A stretch of 64,000 nt of DNA from Aquariibacter albus (GTDB lineage: Bacteria > Pseudomonadota > Gammaproteobacteria > Burkholderiales > Burkholderiaceae_C), in NCBI RefSeq assembly GCF_014145335.1, contig NZ_JACIVI010000001.1, positions 744,001-808,000 of the forward strand. Reading direction: 5' to 3'. The notes beneath the pieces are model-generated. The model saw only the letters and a list, made by a program, of their open reading frames with translations, was not told the DNA's origin and ran no database searches. A program made the position numbers and the translations under genes. Shown in pieces: positions 15,701 to 23,631 of the stretch (within the stretch, counting starts at the first letter, position 1; each line of letters opens with the position of its first letter).

Positions 15701-16425
15701 AGGAACCGGCCCTCGTGGCCACCGCGCCCTGGAGCGTGCGCGAGCAGCTGGGCCACGAAAAGACCGCGCTCGGCTTCTACCTGAGCGGCCACCTCTTCGA
15801 CGAGCATGCCGCCGAGGTGCGGCGCTTCGCGAAGCTGAAGATCGCCGACCTGATCGACAGCCGCGAGCCGCAGCTGCTGGCCGGCATCGTCACCGGCCTG
15901 CGGGTCGTCAACGGCCAGCGCGGCCGGGTCGCGATCTTCAGCCTCGACGACCGCAGCGAGACCCTGGAGGCCGTGGCCAACGAGGAGCTGCTCGACGCGA
16001 ACCGCGAGCTGCTGCGTGACGACGAACTGGTGATCGTGCAGGGCAAGGTGCAGCCCGACCGCTTCAGTGGCGGCCTGCGGCTCAACGTCAACCAGGTCTG
16101 GAGCCTGGGCGAGGCGCGCTGCCGCTTCGGCCGGCATGTGAAGTTGGCGCTGGGCCTGGAGGGCGGCGGCCTCGGTCCGGCCGAGCGGACGCTGCTCGAC
16201 GGCGTGCAGGCCCTGCTGCGCGACTTCCCGCCGCGACGCATCGAGCTGCCCGAAGGCGGCGAGAAGCTGCTCGGCCTGCGCCTGCAGCTGCGGCTGCAGC
16301 GGCCCTGGGGCGAGGTCGAGCTGGACCTGGGCGAGGACGCCCGCATCCTGCCCAGCGAGGAGGCCCTGCAGCGCTGCCGCGCCCTGGCCCCGGACGGCGC
16401 CCGCCTGGTCTACGAGGCGGGCTGA
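12778..16425 (+). CDS. dnaE: DNA polymerase III alpha subunit (replicative DnaE1)
   Basis: DnaE is the catalytic subunit of the replicase. The 1215-aa product has an N-terminal PHP domain (FVHLRSHTEFSVVD, His12 and His16), the polymerase palm with GPGRGSGAGSLVAYAL and the catalytic PDFDIDFC (Asp416, Asp418 and Asp420), the fingers and helix-hairpin-helix region (GYGFNKSHAAAYALLAY), and an OB-fold near residues 1000-1070. It is slightly longer than E. coli DnaE. It is the housekeeping type, not DnaE2: the mutasome polymerase would follow imuB off the left edge. The promoter appears leaderless. No other replication gene is adjacent. Confidence 0.97.
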   Translation: MSADPKPTPFVHLRSHTEFSVVDSTLRIGDLVAAAAADGQPALAVTDLANLFGAIKFYNKARSKGVQPLLGAEVWLAPEAADRVPTRLLLLVQDAQGYRHLSELLGAAWTGELHRGTTPCLTLDALAARATGLIALSGFDLGAVGQALLAGDEARAEALARQLAAIFPGRYVLELQRAGRPQDEPLVRATLPFAARLGLPVVATHPIQFLTADDFEAHEARTCIAEGETLANPKRPKRFTPEQRFQTTAEMQARFADLPQALANSVALARRCALSLVLGKPQLPDFPTPLRPGPDGVPVPMPMADYFREASQAGLEERLVQLYPDPAAREAARPRYLERLDFEIGVILKMGFPGYFLIVADFINWAKTHDCPVGPGRGSGAGSLVAYALKITDLDPLAYNLLFERFLNPDRVSMPDFDIDFCQGNRDRVIDYVKLKYGRDAVSQIATFGTMAAKAALRDVGRVLGMGYGHVDSIAKLVPAPPGKTVTLARPGDKPDPGLIYARKEAPEIEQREQKEEEVAELLALAERVEGLVRNIGMHAGGVLIAPGKITDFCPLYQQPGSDSAVSQYDKDDVEAIGLVKFDFLGLATLTILELARKFIVARHPARKDFSFETLALDDRATYRLLSEGRTVAVFQLESRGMQGMLREAKPSVFEDIIALVALYRPGPMDLIPSFCARKHGREEVEYPHPLMEGVLKETYGIMVYQEQVMQVAQIVGGYSLGGADLLRRAMGKKKPEEMAKHRVIFAEGADKKGIDAAKANEIFDLMEKFAGYGFNKSHAAAYALLAYHTAWAKVHHPAEFFAANMTVSIDDTDKLKIFHDDAVAQFGIVFEAPDINTGTWGFEPVDPPAEGEPGRLPKQDGEGFKERGRVRYALGAVKGTGQGAVEAIVEAREAGGPFRSFFDFCRRIDRQRVNKRAVEALVKAGAFDRITPERAALVASIGLGFEDAEAQARHADQGGLFDFGGEDVHGASTQEPALVATAPWSVREQLGHEKTALGFYLSGHLFDEHAAEVRRFAKLKIADLIDSREPQLLAGIVTGLRVVNGQRGRVAIFSLDDRSETLEAVANEELLDANRELLRDDELVIVQGKVQPDRFSGGLRLNVNQVWSLGEARCRFGRHVKLALGLEGGGLGPAERTLLDGVQALLRDFPPRRIELPEGGEKLLGLRLQLRLQRPWGEVELDLGEDARILPSEEALQRCRALAPDGARLVYEAG

Positions 16426-16520
16426 GGCGGAGGGCGCCGTCCGCGCAAGCCGCGGATGGCACGGCCGCCCGCGGGCATTTCCGGGGCTCTCCCCGGCCCG
16501 GCCGGTCGCAAGCTGGCGGC

Positions 16521-17783
16521 ATGGCCCCGGAACCCTCCCATGCCCCGCGGACTGCCCTGCTGCTGACCGGCGGCGGGGCACGCGCCGCCTACCAGGTGGG
16601 CGTGCTGCAGGCCCTGGCCCGCATCCGCCGGGACTGCGCTGCGGCGGGCGGGGGCAACCCCTTTCCCATCCTGGTCGGCACCTCGGCCGGGGCCCTCAAT
16701 GCGGCGGCCCTGGCCAGCCGGGCCGACGACTTCGATGCCGCGGTGGACAGCCTGGGCCGCGTCTGGTCCGGCTTCTCGGCCGAGCAGGTCTACCGCGCCG
16801 ACGCCTTCGGTGTCATCCGCACCGGCGCACGCTGGCTGACCATGCTGACCGTGGGCTGGGCCATCGCCCGCTGGCGCCGCGCACGGCCGCGTTCCCTGCT
16901 CGACAACACGCCGCTGGAGCAGCTGCTGCGCGACTGGATCGACCTGGGTCGGGTCCCGGGGCTGATGGAGGCCGGCCACCTGCATGCCCTGGCGGTCACC
17001 GCATCCAGCTACTCGACCGGGACCCACCTGACCTTCGTCCAGGCCCGGCACCCGATCCAGCCCTGGACGCGCTCGCAGCGCCTGGCCGTGGCCAGCCCCA
17101 TCACCCACCGCCACCTGCTGGCCTCGGCCGCCATCCCCTTCGTCTTCCCGGCCCAGCCGCTGGCGGTGGACGGCCGCGCGCACTGGTGCGGCGACGGCTC
17201 CATGCGCCAGGCCGCGCCGATCTCGCCGGCCGTGCACCTGGGGGCCGAACGCATCCTGGTGATCGGCGCGGGCCGCATGCACGAAGCGGCCGCCCGCCCG
17301 CCCAGCGGCGACGACGGTGCCTACCCCAGCCTGGCCCAGGTGGCCGGCCATGCCCTGTCCAACATCTTCCTGGATGCGCTGGCGGTGGATATCGAGCGCC
17401 TGGAGCGCATCAACCGCACCCTGGCCCTGCTGCCGGAAAGCGCCCGCGGCCAGACCCATCTGCGGCCGATCGAGGTGCTGGTCATCGCGCCCAGCCAGCG
17501 CCTGGACGACCTGGCCGCCCGCCATCTGCAGGCCCTGCCGGCCCCGGTCCGCACCCTGCTGCGCGGGGTCGGCGTCGCCGGGCGGGGCGAGCAGGCCCGT
17601 GGCGCGGCCCTGGCCAGCTACCTGCTGTTCGAGTCGGCCTACACCGCGGAGCTGATGGCCCTGGGGACCGCCGACACCCTGGCGCGACGCGACGAGGTGG
17701 CGCGCTTCTTCGGCTGGTGCCGGCGCCGGCAGGTCCGCCTTCCCGCCGCCGTTCCGCCGCCGCTGATGGCCGGGGTGGAGTAG
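16521..17783 (+). CDS. Patatin-like phospholipase
   Basis: The 420-aa product is a patatin-family lipid acyl hydrolase with a Ser-Asp dyad. It shows the oxyanion-hole loop LTGGGARAAYQVGVL near residues 15-29, the nucleophile motif GTSAG (Ser55) and the catalytic Asp225 in CGDGSM. No signal peptide is present, so it probably acts at the cytoplasmic side of the membrane. A C-terminal patatin-associated region (about 290-400) includes a helical segment with TLLRGVGV. The gene follows dnaE by 95 nt and is probably independent. The substrate cannot be predicted. Confidence 0.92.
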   Translation: MAPEPSHAPRTALLLTGGGARAAYQVGVLQALARIRRDCAAAGGGNPFPILVGTSAGALNAAALASRADDFDAAVDSLGRVWSGFSAEQVYRADAFGVIRTGARWLTMLTVGWAIARWRRARPRSLLDNTPLEQLLRDWIDLGRVPGLMEAGHLHALAVTASSYSTGTHLTFVQARHPIQPWTRSQRLAVASPITHRHLLASAAIPFVFPAQPLAVDGRAHWCGDGSMRQAAPISPAVHLGAERILVIGAGRMHEAAARPPSGDDGAYPSLAQVAGHALSNIFLDALAVDIERLERINRTLALLPESARGQTHLRPIEVLVIAPSQRLDDLAARHLQALPAPVRTLLRGVGVAGRGEQARGAALASYLLFESAYTAELMALGTADTLARRDEVARFFGWCRRRQVRLPAAVPPPLMAGVE

Positions 17784-17908
17784 CGCCGCGACCCGGCCGC
17801 CTTCACCTTGCTTCCCACCGGCCCCGCGCGGCAGCGACATCGGGCTGGCACCATGTCGCCCGGGGCACCGGCGGCCCGCCGATCCCGACGACACGAAGGA
17901 GTCCCCCC

Positions 17909-18457
17909 ATGTCCATCCCCCGCCCGATCCGCCGCTGGCTGGCCGCCGGCCTGGTGTTGGCCGCCCTGCCTGCCGCCCACGCCGCCGACGTCGATGTCGG
18001 CGTTTCCGTCCGCATCGGCCAGCCCGGCTTCTACGGCGTGATCGACATCGGCACCTTCCCGCGGCCGGTGCTGGTGTCGCCGCGGCCGGTGATCCTCGTC
18101 GAGGGCGGCCACCGGTCGCGGCCCCTCTACCTGAACGTGCCACCCGGCCACCGCAAGAACTGGCGCAAGCACTGCCATCGCTACGACGCCTGCGGCACGC
18201 CCGTCTACTTCGTCCGCAACGACTGGTACGACGGGGTCTACGCGCCCGAATACCGGCGGCGCCATGGCGGCGACGACGAGCGCGGCGGCCGTCACGCGCA
18301 CCGGGAGGGGCACGGGGACCGTGACCGCCCGCATGGCCACGACCGTGACCACGACCGTGACCGTGGCGGCAAGGGCCGCGGGCCGGACCGCGACCACGGT
18401 CATGGCCCCGGGCGGGGCGACGGGGAGCACGGCAAGGGCCGTGGCGGCCGCGACTGA
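17909..18457 (+). CDS. Exported protein with a His/Asp/Arg/Gly-rich tail
   Basis: The start at 17909 has AAGGAG upstream. The 182-aa product begins with a signal peptide cleaved probably after AAHA, then a short domain with RPVLVSPRPVILVEGG, YLNVPPGHRKNWRKHCHRYDACG and YFVRNDWYDGVYAPEY. The last 65 or so residues are almost entirely Asp, Arg, Gly and His. The central part resembles small periplasmic proteins common in Burkholderiales with PxPV and YxVPPGH-like segments, none with a known function. The tail could bind metal or nucleic acid, but that is speculation. The coding tail has the same GC-rich composition as the neighbours. Confidence 0.8.
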   Translation: MSIPRPIRRWLAAGLVLAALPAAHAADVDVGVSVRIGQPGFYGVIDIGTFPRPVLVSPRPVILVEGGHRSRPLYLNVPPGHRKNWRKHCHRYDACGTPVYFVRNDWYDGVYAPEYRRRHGGDDERGGRHAHREGHGDRDRPHGHDRDHDRDRGGKGRGPDRDHGHGPGRGDGEHGKGRGGRD

Positions 18458-18513
18458 CACGCGCTGACCCGGCCCGCCGGCCTCGCGCCCGGCGTTGGGC
18501 CGCGGGCTGCGAC

Positions 18514-19647
18514 TCAGGCCATCGGCGGGGCCGCGACCCCTTCAGCCGCCGGGCGGGGCGGGTTGCGGTAGGTCCACCAGGGCAGCACGCGGGTGAGGGC
18601 CAGCACGGCGCCGGGCTCGGTGGCGGCATAGCCGGGCAGGCCGGCCAGGACCTGGGCCCAGGCCGTCGAGCCGAGCAGGCGCACCAGGCGTTGCAGGGCC
18701 GGGCTGCTGTCGAGCAGGCTCTTCAGGGTCAGCAGGAAGTAGCGCTCGCGCACGAGGGGAATGAAGTCCAGCCCGGCCTGCCGCGCGGCGGCTTCCAGCC
18801 CGAAGGCCGCATCGGCGGCACGGCTGGCCACGGCCTGGGCGGCCGCCACGTGCGAGGGCTCGGTCAGGTCGGCCGGCGGGGCCTCCAGGCCGGCCTCGGC
18901 CAGCAGCTCGTCGAGCAGGATGCGGGTGCCGGTGCCTTCGGCCCGTCCGACCCAGCGCAGATCGGCGCGCAGCATGTCGTCGAGCCGCGCGATCCGGCGG
19001 GGATTGCCCGGCGCCACCATCAGGCCCTGGGTGCGCTGGGCAAAGCCGATCAGCTTGTGGTGGCCGGGCTTGAGCCGCGGCCGGTAGATGCGCGCGCTGA
19101 CCGAGGCCCGCGCGACCCCGTCCCGCACATGGATGCCGGCCATCGTGCACTGGCCTGCATCCAGCGCGCGCAGGGCATCCAGGCTGCCCATGAAGTTCAG
19201 GTCCAGGTGCAGGCCCTGTTCGCGGGCCAGTTCGCGCAGCAGGGGCAGGGCCTGGTCATGGCTGGCGCAGAGGGTCATGACGTCGACGCGGTCGTCGAAG
19301 GCGTCGTCGAAGGCGCGTTCCAGCTCCATGCGCAGGGCTTCCACCTGCGGCGCCAGGCGGGCCTGCGCGCGCCGCTCGGCCCACAGCAGCTTTTCGCCGA
19401 AGGGCGTGAGGGCGGCGCGCTGACCCTTCGCCCAGACGACCAGCTCGCGGCCCAGTTCACCTTCCCAGCGCTTGAGCTCGCCCCAGACGTGGCGGTAGGA
19501 CAGGTCCAGGGTCTGGGCTGCCGCGCTGATCGAGCCGCTGCGGTGCAGGGCATCCAGCAGGGCGAAGAGCGGATGGTGCAGGGCCGGCGGGCGGCGATCG
19601 TCGGGCAGGGTGCTGCGCAGCGCGTAGGTGAGGTCAATCCTATGCAT
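18514..19647 (-). CDS. ModE-like regulator fused to a periplasmic-binding-protein-like sensor domain
   Basis: The 377-aa product joins an N-terminal winged helix of the ModE/LysR type (GSISAAAQTLDLSYRHVWGELKRWE in two parts, about 37-61) to a PBP-like domain (about residues 115-320; LRWVGRAEGTGTRILLDELL and AAQAVASRAADAAFGLEAAA). Proteins of this build sit beside molybdate or tungstate transporter genes and sense the oxyanion directly. It is divergent from the TupB/TupC-like genes, with 53 nt between starts. A CATATG hexamer ends 7 nt before its ATG. The C-terminal 40 residues are outside the domain and unassigned. Repression of the transporter is inferred. Confidence 0.88.
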   Translation of the reverse strand: MHRIDLTYALRSTLPDDRRPPALHHPLFALLDALHRSGSISAAAQTLDLSYRHVWGELKRWEGELGRELVVWAKGQRAALTPFGEKLLWAERRAQARLAPQVEALRMELERAFDDAFDDRVDVMTLCASHDQALPLLRELAREQGLHLDLNFMGSLDALRALDAGQCTMAGIHVRDGVARASVSARIYRPRLKPGHHKLIGFAQRTQGLMVAPGNPRRIARLDDMLRADLRWVGRAEGTGTRILLDELLAEAGLEAPPADLTEPSHVAAAQAVASRAADAAFGLEAAARQAGLDFIPLVRERYFLLTLKSLLDSSPALQRLVRLLGSTAWAQVLAGLPGYAATEPGAVLALTRVLPWWTYRNPPRPAAEGVAAPPMA

Positions 19648-19700
19648 CGGGCTTCATATGGTCAGGGGACGAGGCCCTCGGGAGAATCCGCCGCCGCAGT

Positions 19701-20495
19701 GTGCCGCAGGGGCAGGGGCCCGACGGGCCCGGCCTGGTGCCCTGCCGCCTTCGTGCCGCCCTGACCTTGAACACCTTCGCCGACAGCGTCCTCACGGCCC
19801 TGGCCCTGATCCGTGGGGCCGATCCCCAGCTGGGGCAGATCGTCTCCCTGTCGCTGGGCGTGAGCGGCACGGCCAGCCTGATCGCCGCGCTGATCGGTCT
19901 GGGCCTGGGCGCAGCCCTCGCGCTGAGCCGCTTCCGCGGCCGGCGTCTGGTGCTGGCGCTGCTCAACACCTCGCTGGCCCTGCCGCCTGTGGTGGTGGGT
20001 CTGGTGGTCTACCTGCTGCTGTCGCGCTCCGGTCCGCTGGGTCGCTGGGGGCTGCTGTTCACGCCGACGGCGATGGTGATCGCGCAGACGGTGCTGATCC
20101 TGCCCATCGTCGTGGCCCTGACCCGGCAGGCCCTGCAAGCACCCTGGGCCCTGCACGGCGAGCAGCTGCGCTCGCTGGGCGCCAGCCGACCGGTGGCGGC
20201 CCTGCTGCTGCTGTGGGACGAGCGCCTGGCCCTGCTGACGGTGGTGCTCGCGGCCTTCGGCCGCGCGGTGGCCGAGGTGGGCGCGGTGATGATCGTCGGC
20301 GGCAACATCGCGGGGCACACCCGGGTGATGACCACCGCGATCGCGCTGGAGACCAGCAAGGGCGATCTGCCGCTGGCCCTGGCCCTGGGCCTGGTGCTGC
20401 TGGGCGTGGTGCTGTTGCTGAACCTGGGCATTGCCGCGCTGCGGGCCTGGCAGGGTCGTGGTGAGGCGGCGGTGGAGGGGCAGGCGCATGACTGA
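19701..20495 (+). CDS. tupB: Tungstate/molybdate-type ABC permease (TupB-like)
   Basis: This inner-membrane permease has about six hydrophobic helices and the cytoplasmic coupling loop EQLRSLGASRPVAALLLLWDE, which is split around the EAA motif. The sequence around SLALPPVVVGLVVYLLLSRSGPLG is typical of TupB/WtpB-like permeases. The GTG at 19701 gives 264 aa, but family members start nearer NTFADSVLTAL, so the TTG at 19767 is a credible alternative start. It overlaps the ATPase gene by 8 nt. No substrate-binding protein gene is adjacent. Confidence 0.87.
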   Translation: MPQGQGPDGPGLVPCRLRAALTLNTFADSVLTALALIRGADPQLGQIVSLSLGVSGTASLIAALIGLGLGAALALSRFRGRRLVLALLNTSLALPPVVVGLVVYLLLSRSGPLGRWGLLFTPTAMVIAQTVLILPIVVALTRQALQAPWALHGEQLRSLGASRPVAALLLLWDERLALLTVVLAAFGRAVAEVGAVMIVGGNIAGHTRVMTTAIALETSKGDLPLALALGLVLLGVVLLLNLGIAALRAWQGRGEAAVEGQAHD

Positions 20496-21195
20496 GCCGG
20501 CGCTGATCGAGCTGCGCGGCGCCAGCGTGCGCTTCGGCACGCGCACGGCCGTGCACCCGCTGGACCTGCGCCTGGCGCCGGGTGAGCGGCTGGCCCTGGT
20601 CGGGGCGAACGGCTCGGGCAAGAGCACCCTGCTGCGCCTGCTGCACGGCCTGCGCCGGCCCGATGCCGGCCTGTGCCTGCAGGCCCCGGCGCTGCGCATC
20701 GGCATGCTTTTCCAGCGGCCGGCGCTGCTGCGTCTGTCGGTGGCCGCGCACCTGCGCCTGGCCCTGCGCCTGGCCGGCGCGGTCGAGCCCGAGCCGGCCG
20801 CGCGGGTGGCCGAGCTGCTGGACCAGGTCGGCCTGCGCGCCGAGGCCGCCCGTCCGGCCCGTGCGCTGTCCGGCGGCCAGCAGCAGCGCCTGGCCCTGGC
20901 CCGGGCCCTGGCCGGCCGGCCCGGCCTGCTGCTGCTGGACGAGCCCACCGCCAGCCTGGACCCGGGCGCCAAGCGCGAGGTCGAGGCCCTGATCGAGGGC
21001 CTGGCGGCCGGCGGCATGAGCCTGGTCTTCGCCTCGCACAACCTGGGGCAGGTCAAGCGCCTGGCCACCCGGGTGCTCTATCTGGAGCAGGGCCGGGTGC
21101 TGGCCGATGCGCCGGTCGGCCCCTTCTTCGCCGACGGCGGGGCGGCCCTGCCGGAAGCGGCCCGGCGTTTCGTCCGCGGCGAACTGCCCTGGTGA
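20488..21195 (+). CDS. tupC: Tungstate/molybdate-type ABC ATPase (TupC-like)
   Basis: The 235-aa ATPase shows Walker A GANGSGKST near residue 38, Q-loop MLFQRPALL, signature ALSGGQQQR near 128, Walker B LLLLDEPTASLD near 150, and the H-loop FASHNLGQVKRLA. HNLGQ after the H-loop His is characteristic of the TupC group. The ATG at 20488 overlaps the permease stop by 8 nt. Together with the divergent ModE-like regulator this forms an oxyanion uptake locus. MogA, encoded 30 kb away in this window, would use the molybdenum. Confidence 0.9.
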   Translation: MTEPALIELRGASVRFGTRTAVHPLDLRLAPGERLALVGANGSGKSTLLRLLHGLRRPDAGLCLQAPALRIGMLFQRPALLRLSVAAHLRLALRLAGAVEPEPAARVAELLDQVGLRAEAARPARALSGGQQQRLALARALAGRPGLLLLDEPTASLDPGAKREVEALIEGLAAGGMSLVFASHNLGQVKRLATRVLYLEQGRVLADAPVGPFFADGGAALPEAARRFVRGELPW

Positions 21196-21281
21196 GGCCC
21201 GGGCGCGTCGGGGCGCCTCGCTAACATCCGCGCCGCATGCGCCGGCCCCGTCGGCGCCCCCTTTGCGCGAGGAGTTTCAGG

Positions 21282-22094
21282 ATGGCGATGGATGTGGTCG
21301 ATTTCGAGATCAAGGGCAGCGAGATGCAGTTCGTCGAGGTCGAACTCGACCCCGGCGAGGCGGCCATCGGCGAGGCCGGCAGCATGATGTTCATGGAAGC
21401 CGGCATCACGATGGACACCGTCTTCGGCGACGGCTCGGCCCAGCAGGGCGGCTTCTTCGGCAAGCTGCTCGGCGCGGGCAAGCGCCTGATCACCGGCGAA
21501 TCGCTGTTCACCACGGTCTACACCAACCAGGCGCAGGCCAAGCAACGGGTGGCTTTCGCGGCGCCCTATCCCGGCAAGATCCTGCCGATGGACTTGTCCC
21601 GCCTGGGCGGCACGCTGATCTGCCAGAAGGATGCCTTCCTCTGCGCGGCGCGTGGCGTGAGCCTCGGCATCGCTTTCCAGCAGAAGCTCTCGGTGGGCTT
21701 CTTCGGCGGCGAGGGCTTCATCATGCAGAAGCTCGAGGGCGATGGCCTGGCCTTCATCCACGCGGGCGGCACCGTCGTCCGGCGCGAGCTCAAGCCCGGC
21801 GAGACCCTCAGGGTCGACACCGGCTGCGTGGTGGCCTACACGCCGAGCGTGGATTTCGAGATCCAGTACGTCGGCAAGATCAAGACCGCGCTCTTCGGCG
21901 GCGAAGGCCTGTTCCTTGCCCAGCTCAGCGGTCCCGGCACCGTCTGGCTGCAGAGCCTGCCCTTCAGCCGCCTCGCCAGCCGCGTGTTCGCGGCCGCGCC
22001 GCAGATGGGGGGCCGGCGCGAGGAGGGCTCGGTGCTCGGCGGCTTTGCCGGCGGCGGCCTGCTGGGTTCGGTGCTGGGCGGCGACGACGAGTAA
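21282..22094 (+). CDS. AIM24 / TIGR00266 family protein
   Basis: The 270-aa product matches the AIM24-type family: [31 protein letters not shown], the central Gly-rich beta repeats and [16 protein letters not shown]-like [16 protein letters not shown]. The fold is a trimeric double beta-helix like that of tryptophan RNA-binding attenuation proteins. The function in bacteria is unknown; yeast AIM24 affects mitochondrial inner-membrane organisation. Start chosen by GAGGAG eight bases upstream. A TAACAT hexamer at 21222-21227 may be its -10. The C-terminus is Gly-rich ([15 protein letters not shown]). Confidence 0.9.
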   Translation: MAMDVVDFEIKGSEMQFVEVELDPGEAAIGEAGSMMFMEAGITMDTVFGDGSAQQGGFFGKLLGAGKRLITGESLFTTVYTNQAQAKQRVAFAAPYPGKILPMDLSRLGGTLICQKDAFLCAARGVSLGIAFQQKLSVGFFGGEGFIMQKLEGDGLAFIHAGGTVVRRELKPGETLRVDTGCVVAYTPSVDFEIQYVGKIKTALFGGEGLFLAQLSGPGTVWLQSLPFSRLASRVFAAAPQMGGRREEGSVLGGFAGGGLLGSVLGGDDE

Positions 22095-22224
22095 GCCCTT
22101 GGCCTGCCGCGCCGTCCGCACCCCCTCCGCTCGGGGCGGGTGGGGCGGCCGAAACCTCAGGGTTGGTCCCTAGAATGGCCCGAGCCCCCTTTCCCACCCA
22201 TCCCCGTCCCGGAGACTTCCTCCC

Positions 22225-23631
22225 ATGCATGTAGACGCCAGCATCTTCAAGGCCTACGACATCCGCGGCATCGTCGGCAAGACGCTCGACGCCGCCCTGG
22301 CCGAGCACCTCGGCCGGGCCTTCGGCAGCGAGGCGGTGCGCCTGGGCGAGAAGGTCGTGGCCGTCGGCCGCGACGGGCGGCTTTCGGGGCCGGAGCTGGT
22401 GGCGGCGCTGTCGCGCGGTCTCACCGCAGCCGGTGTCGATGTGATCGACCTGGGCGCGGTCACCACGCCGATGCTGTACTACGCGGCGGCCACCCGTGGC
22501 GCGATCGGCTGCAACAGCGGCATCCAGGTCACCGGCAGCCACAACCCCAAGGACTACAACGGCTTCAAGATGGTGCTGGCCGGTCGTGCGATCTACGGCG
22601 ACGAGATCCAGGGCCTGCGCAAGCGCATCGAGGCCGAGGACTACGCCCAGGGCAGCGGCCGCGTGACCCCGGTCGACCTGCTGGCCGAATACACCCAGCG
22701 CATCGTCGGCGACGTGAAGCTGGCCCGGCCGCTGAAGATCGTCGTCGACTCGGGCAATGGCATCCCCGGCGCCAGCGCGCCCGGCATCCTGCGGGCCCTG
22801 GGCTGCGAGGTGATCGAGCTGTACTCCGAGGTCGATGGCGACTTCCCCAACCACCACCCCGACCCGTCCAAGCCCGAGAACCTGCGCGACCTGATCCGCA
22901 CCGTGGCCGAGACCGGGGCCGAGCTGGGTCTGGCCTTCGACGGCGACGGCGACCGCCTGGGCGTGGTGACCCGCGACGGCCAGAACATCTTCCCCGACCG
23001 GCAGCTGATGCTCTACGCCCGCGACATCCTGACCCGCCGCCCGGGCGAGCCGGTGATCTACGACGTGAAGTGCAGCCAGCGCCTGACCGAGGCCGTACGC
23101 GCCGCCGGCGGCCAGCCCATGATGTGGAAGACCGGTCACTCGCTGATCAAGGCCCAGCTCAAGGCCACCGGCGCACCGATCGCCGGCGAGATGAGCGGCC
23201 ACATCTTCTTCTCCGAGCGCTGGTACGGCTTCGACGACGCGACCTACACCGCCGCCCGCCTGCTGGAGATCCTCAGCCGCGAGGCCGACCCCAGCGCCGT
23301 GCTGAACGCCCTGCCGACCAGCTTCAGCACGCCGGAAATCAATGTGGCCTGTGCCGAGGGTGAGCACCACGCCATCGTCGCGACCCTGCGCGAGCAGGTG
23401 GCGTCGGGTGCCTTGAGTTTCCCGGGCGCCAGCGAGGTCGTCACCATCGACGGCGTGCGGGTCGACTTCGCCGACGGCTTCGGCCTGATCCGCGCCTCCA
23501 ACACCACCCCGGTGCTGGTGCTGCGCTTCGAAGGCCACACCGAGGCGGCGCTGCATCGCATCGAGGGCACCTTCCTCGCTGCGCTGAAGGCCGTCAAGCC
23601 GGACGCCGTGCTCGGTGCCGCCGCCCACTGA
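22225..23631 (+). CDS. Phosphomannomutase/phosphoglucomutase (AlgC/ManB type)
   Basis: This 468-aa alpha-D-phosphohexomutase interconverts mannose or glucose 1- and 6-phosphates, supplying precursors for LPS and exopolysaccharide. Landmarks are KAYDIRGIVG at the N-terminus, the phosphoserine loop VTGSHNPKDYNG (Ser105), the metal-binding DGDGD (Asp239, 241 and 243), and the sugar-binding GEMSGHIFFSERWYGFDD. The length is standard for AlgC-type enzymes. It overlaps waaA by 17 nt, consistent with a role in envelope polysaccharide synthesis. TAGAAT at 22171-22176 could be the -10. Confidence 0.95.
   Translation: MHVDASIFKAYDIRGIVGKTLDAALAEHLGRAFGSEAVRLGEKVVAVGRDGRLSGPELVAALSRGLTAAGVDVIDLGAVTTPMLYYAAATRGAIGCNSGIQVTGSHNPKDYNGFKMVLAGRAIYGDEIQGLRKRIEAEDYAQGSGRVTPVDLLAEYTQRIVGDVKLARPLKIVVDSGNGIPGASAPGILRALGCEVIELYSEVDGDFPNHHPDPSKPENLRDLIRTVAETGAELGLAFDGDGDRLGVVTRDGQNIFPDRQLMLYARDILTRRPGEPVIYDVKCSQRLTEAVRAAGGQPMMWKTGHSLIKAQLKATGAPIAGEMSGHIFFSERWYGFDDATYTAARLLEILSREADPSAVLNALPTSFSTPEINVACAEGEHHAIVATLREQVASGALSFPGASEVVTIDGVRVDFADGFGLIRASNTTPVLVLRFEGHTEAALHRIEGTFLAALKAVKPDAVLGAAAH

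Noticed and set aside
12361-16581. A 1406-codon open frame on the minus strand opposite dnaE
   Set aside because: It is the antisense shadow of a GC-rich gene. The composition (His, Gln, Val and Leu-rich, no domains) is the expected by-product; dnaE on the other strand is unambiguous.
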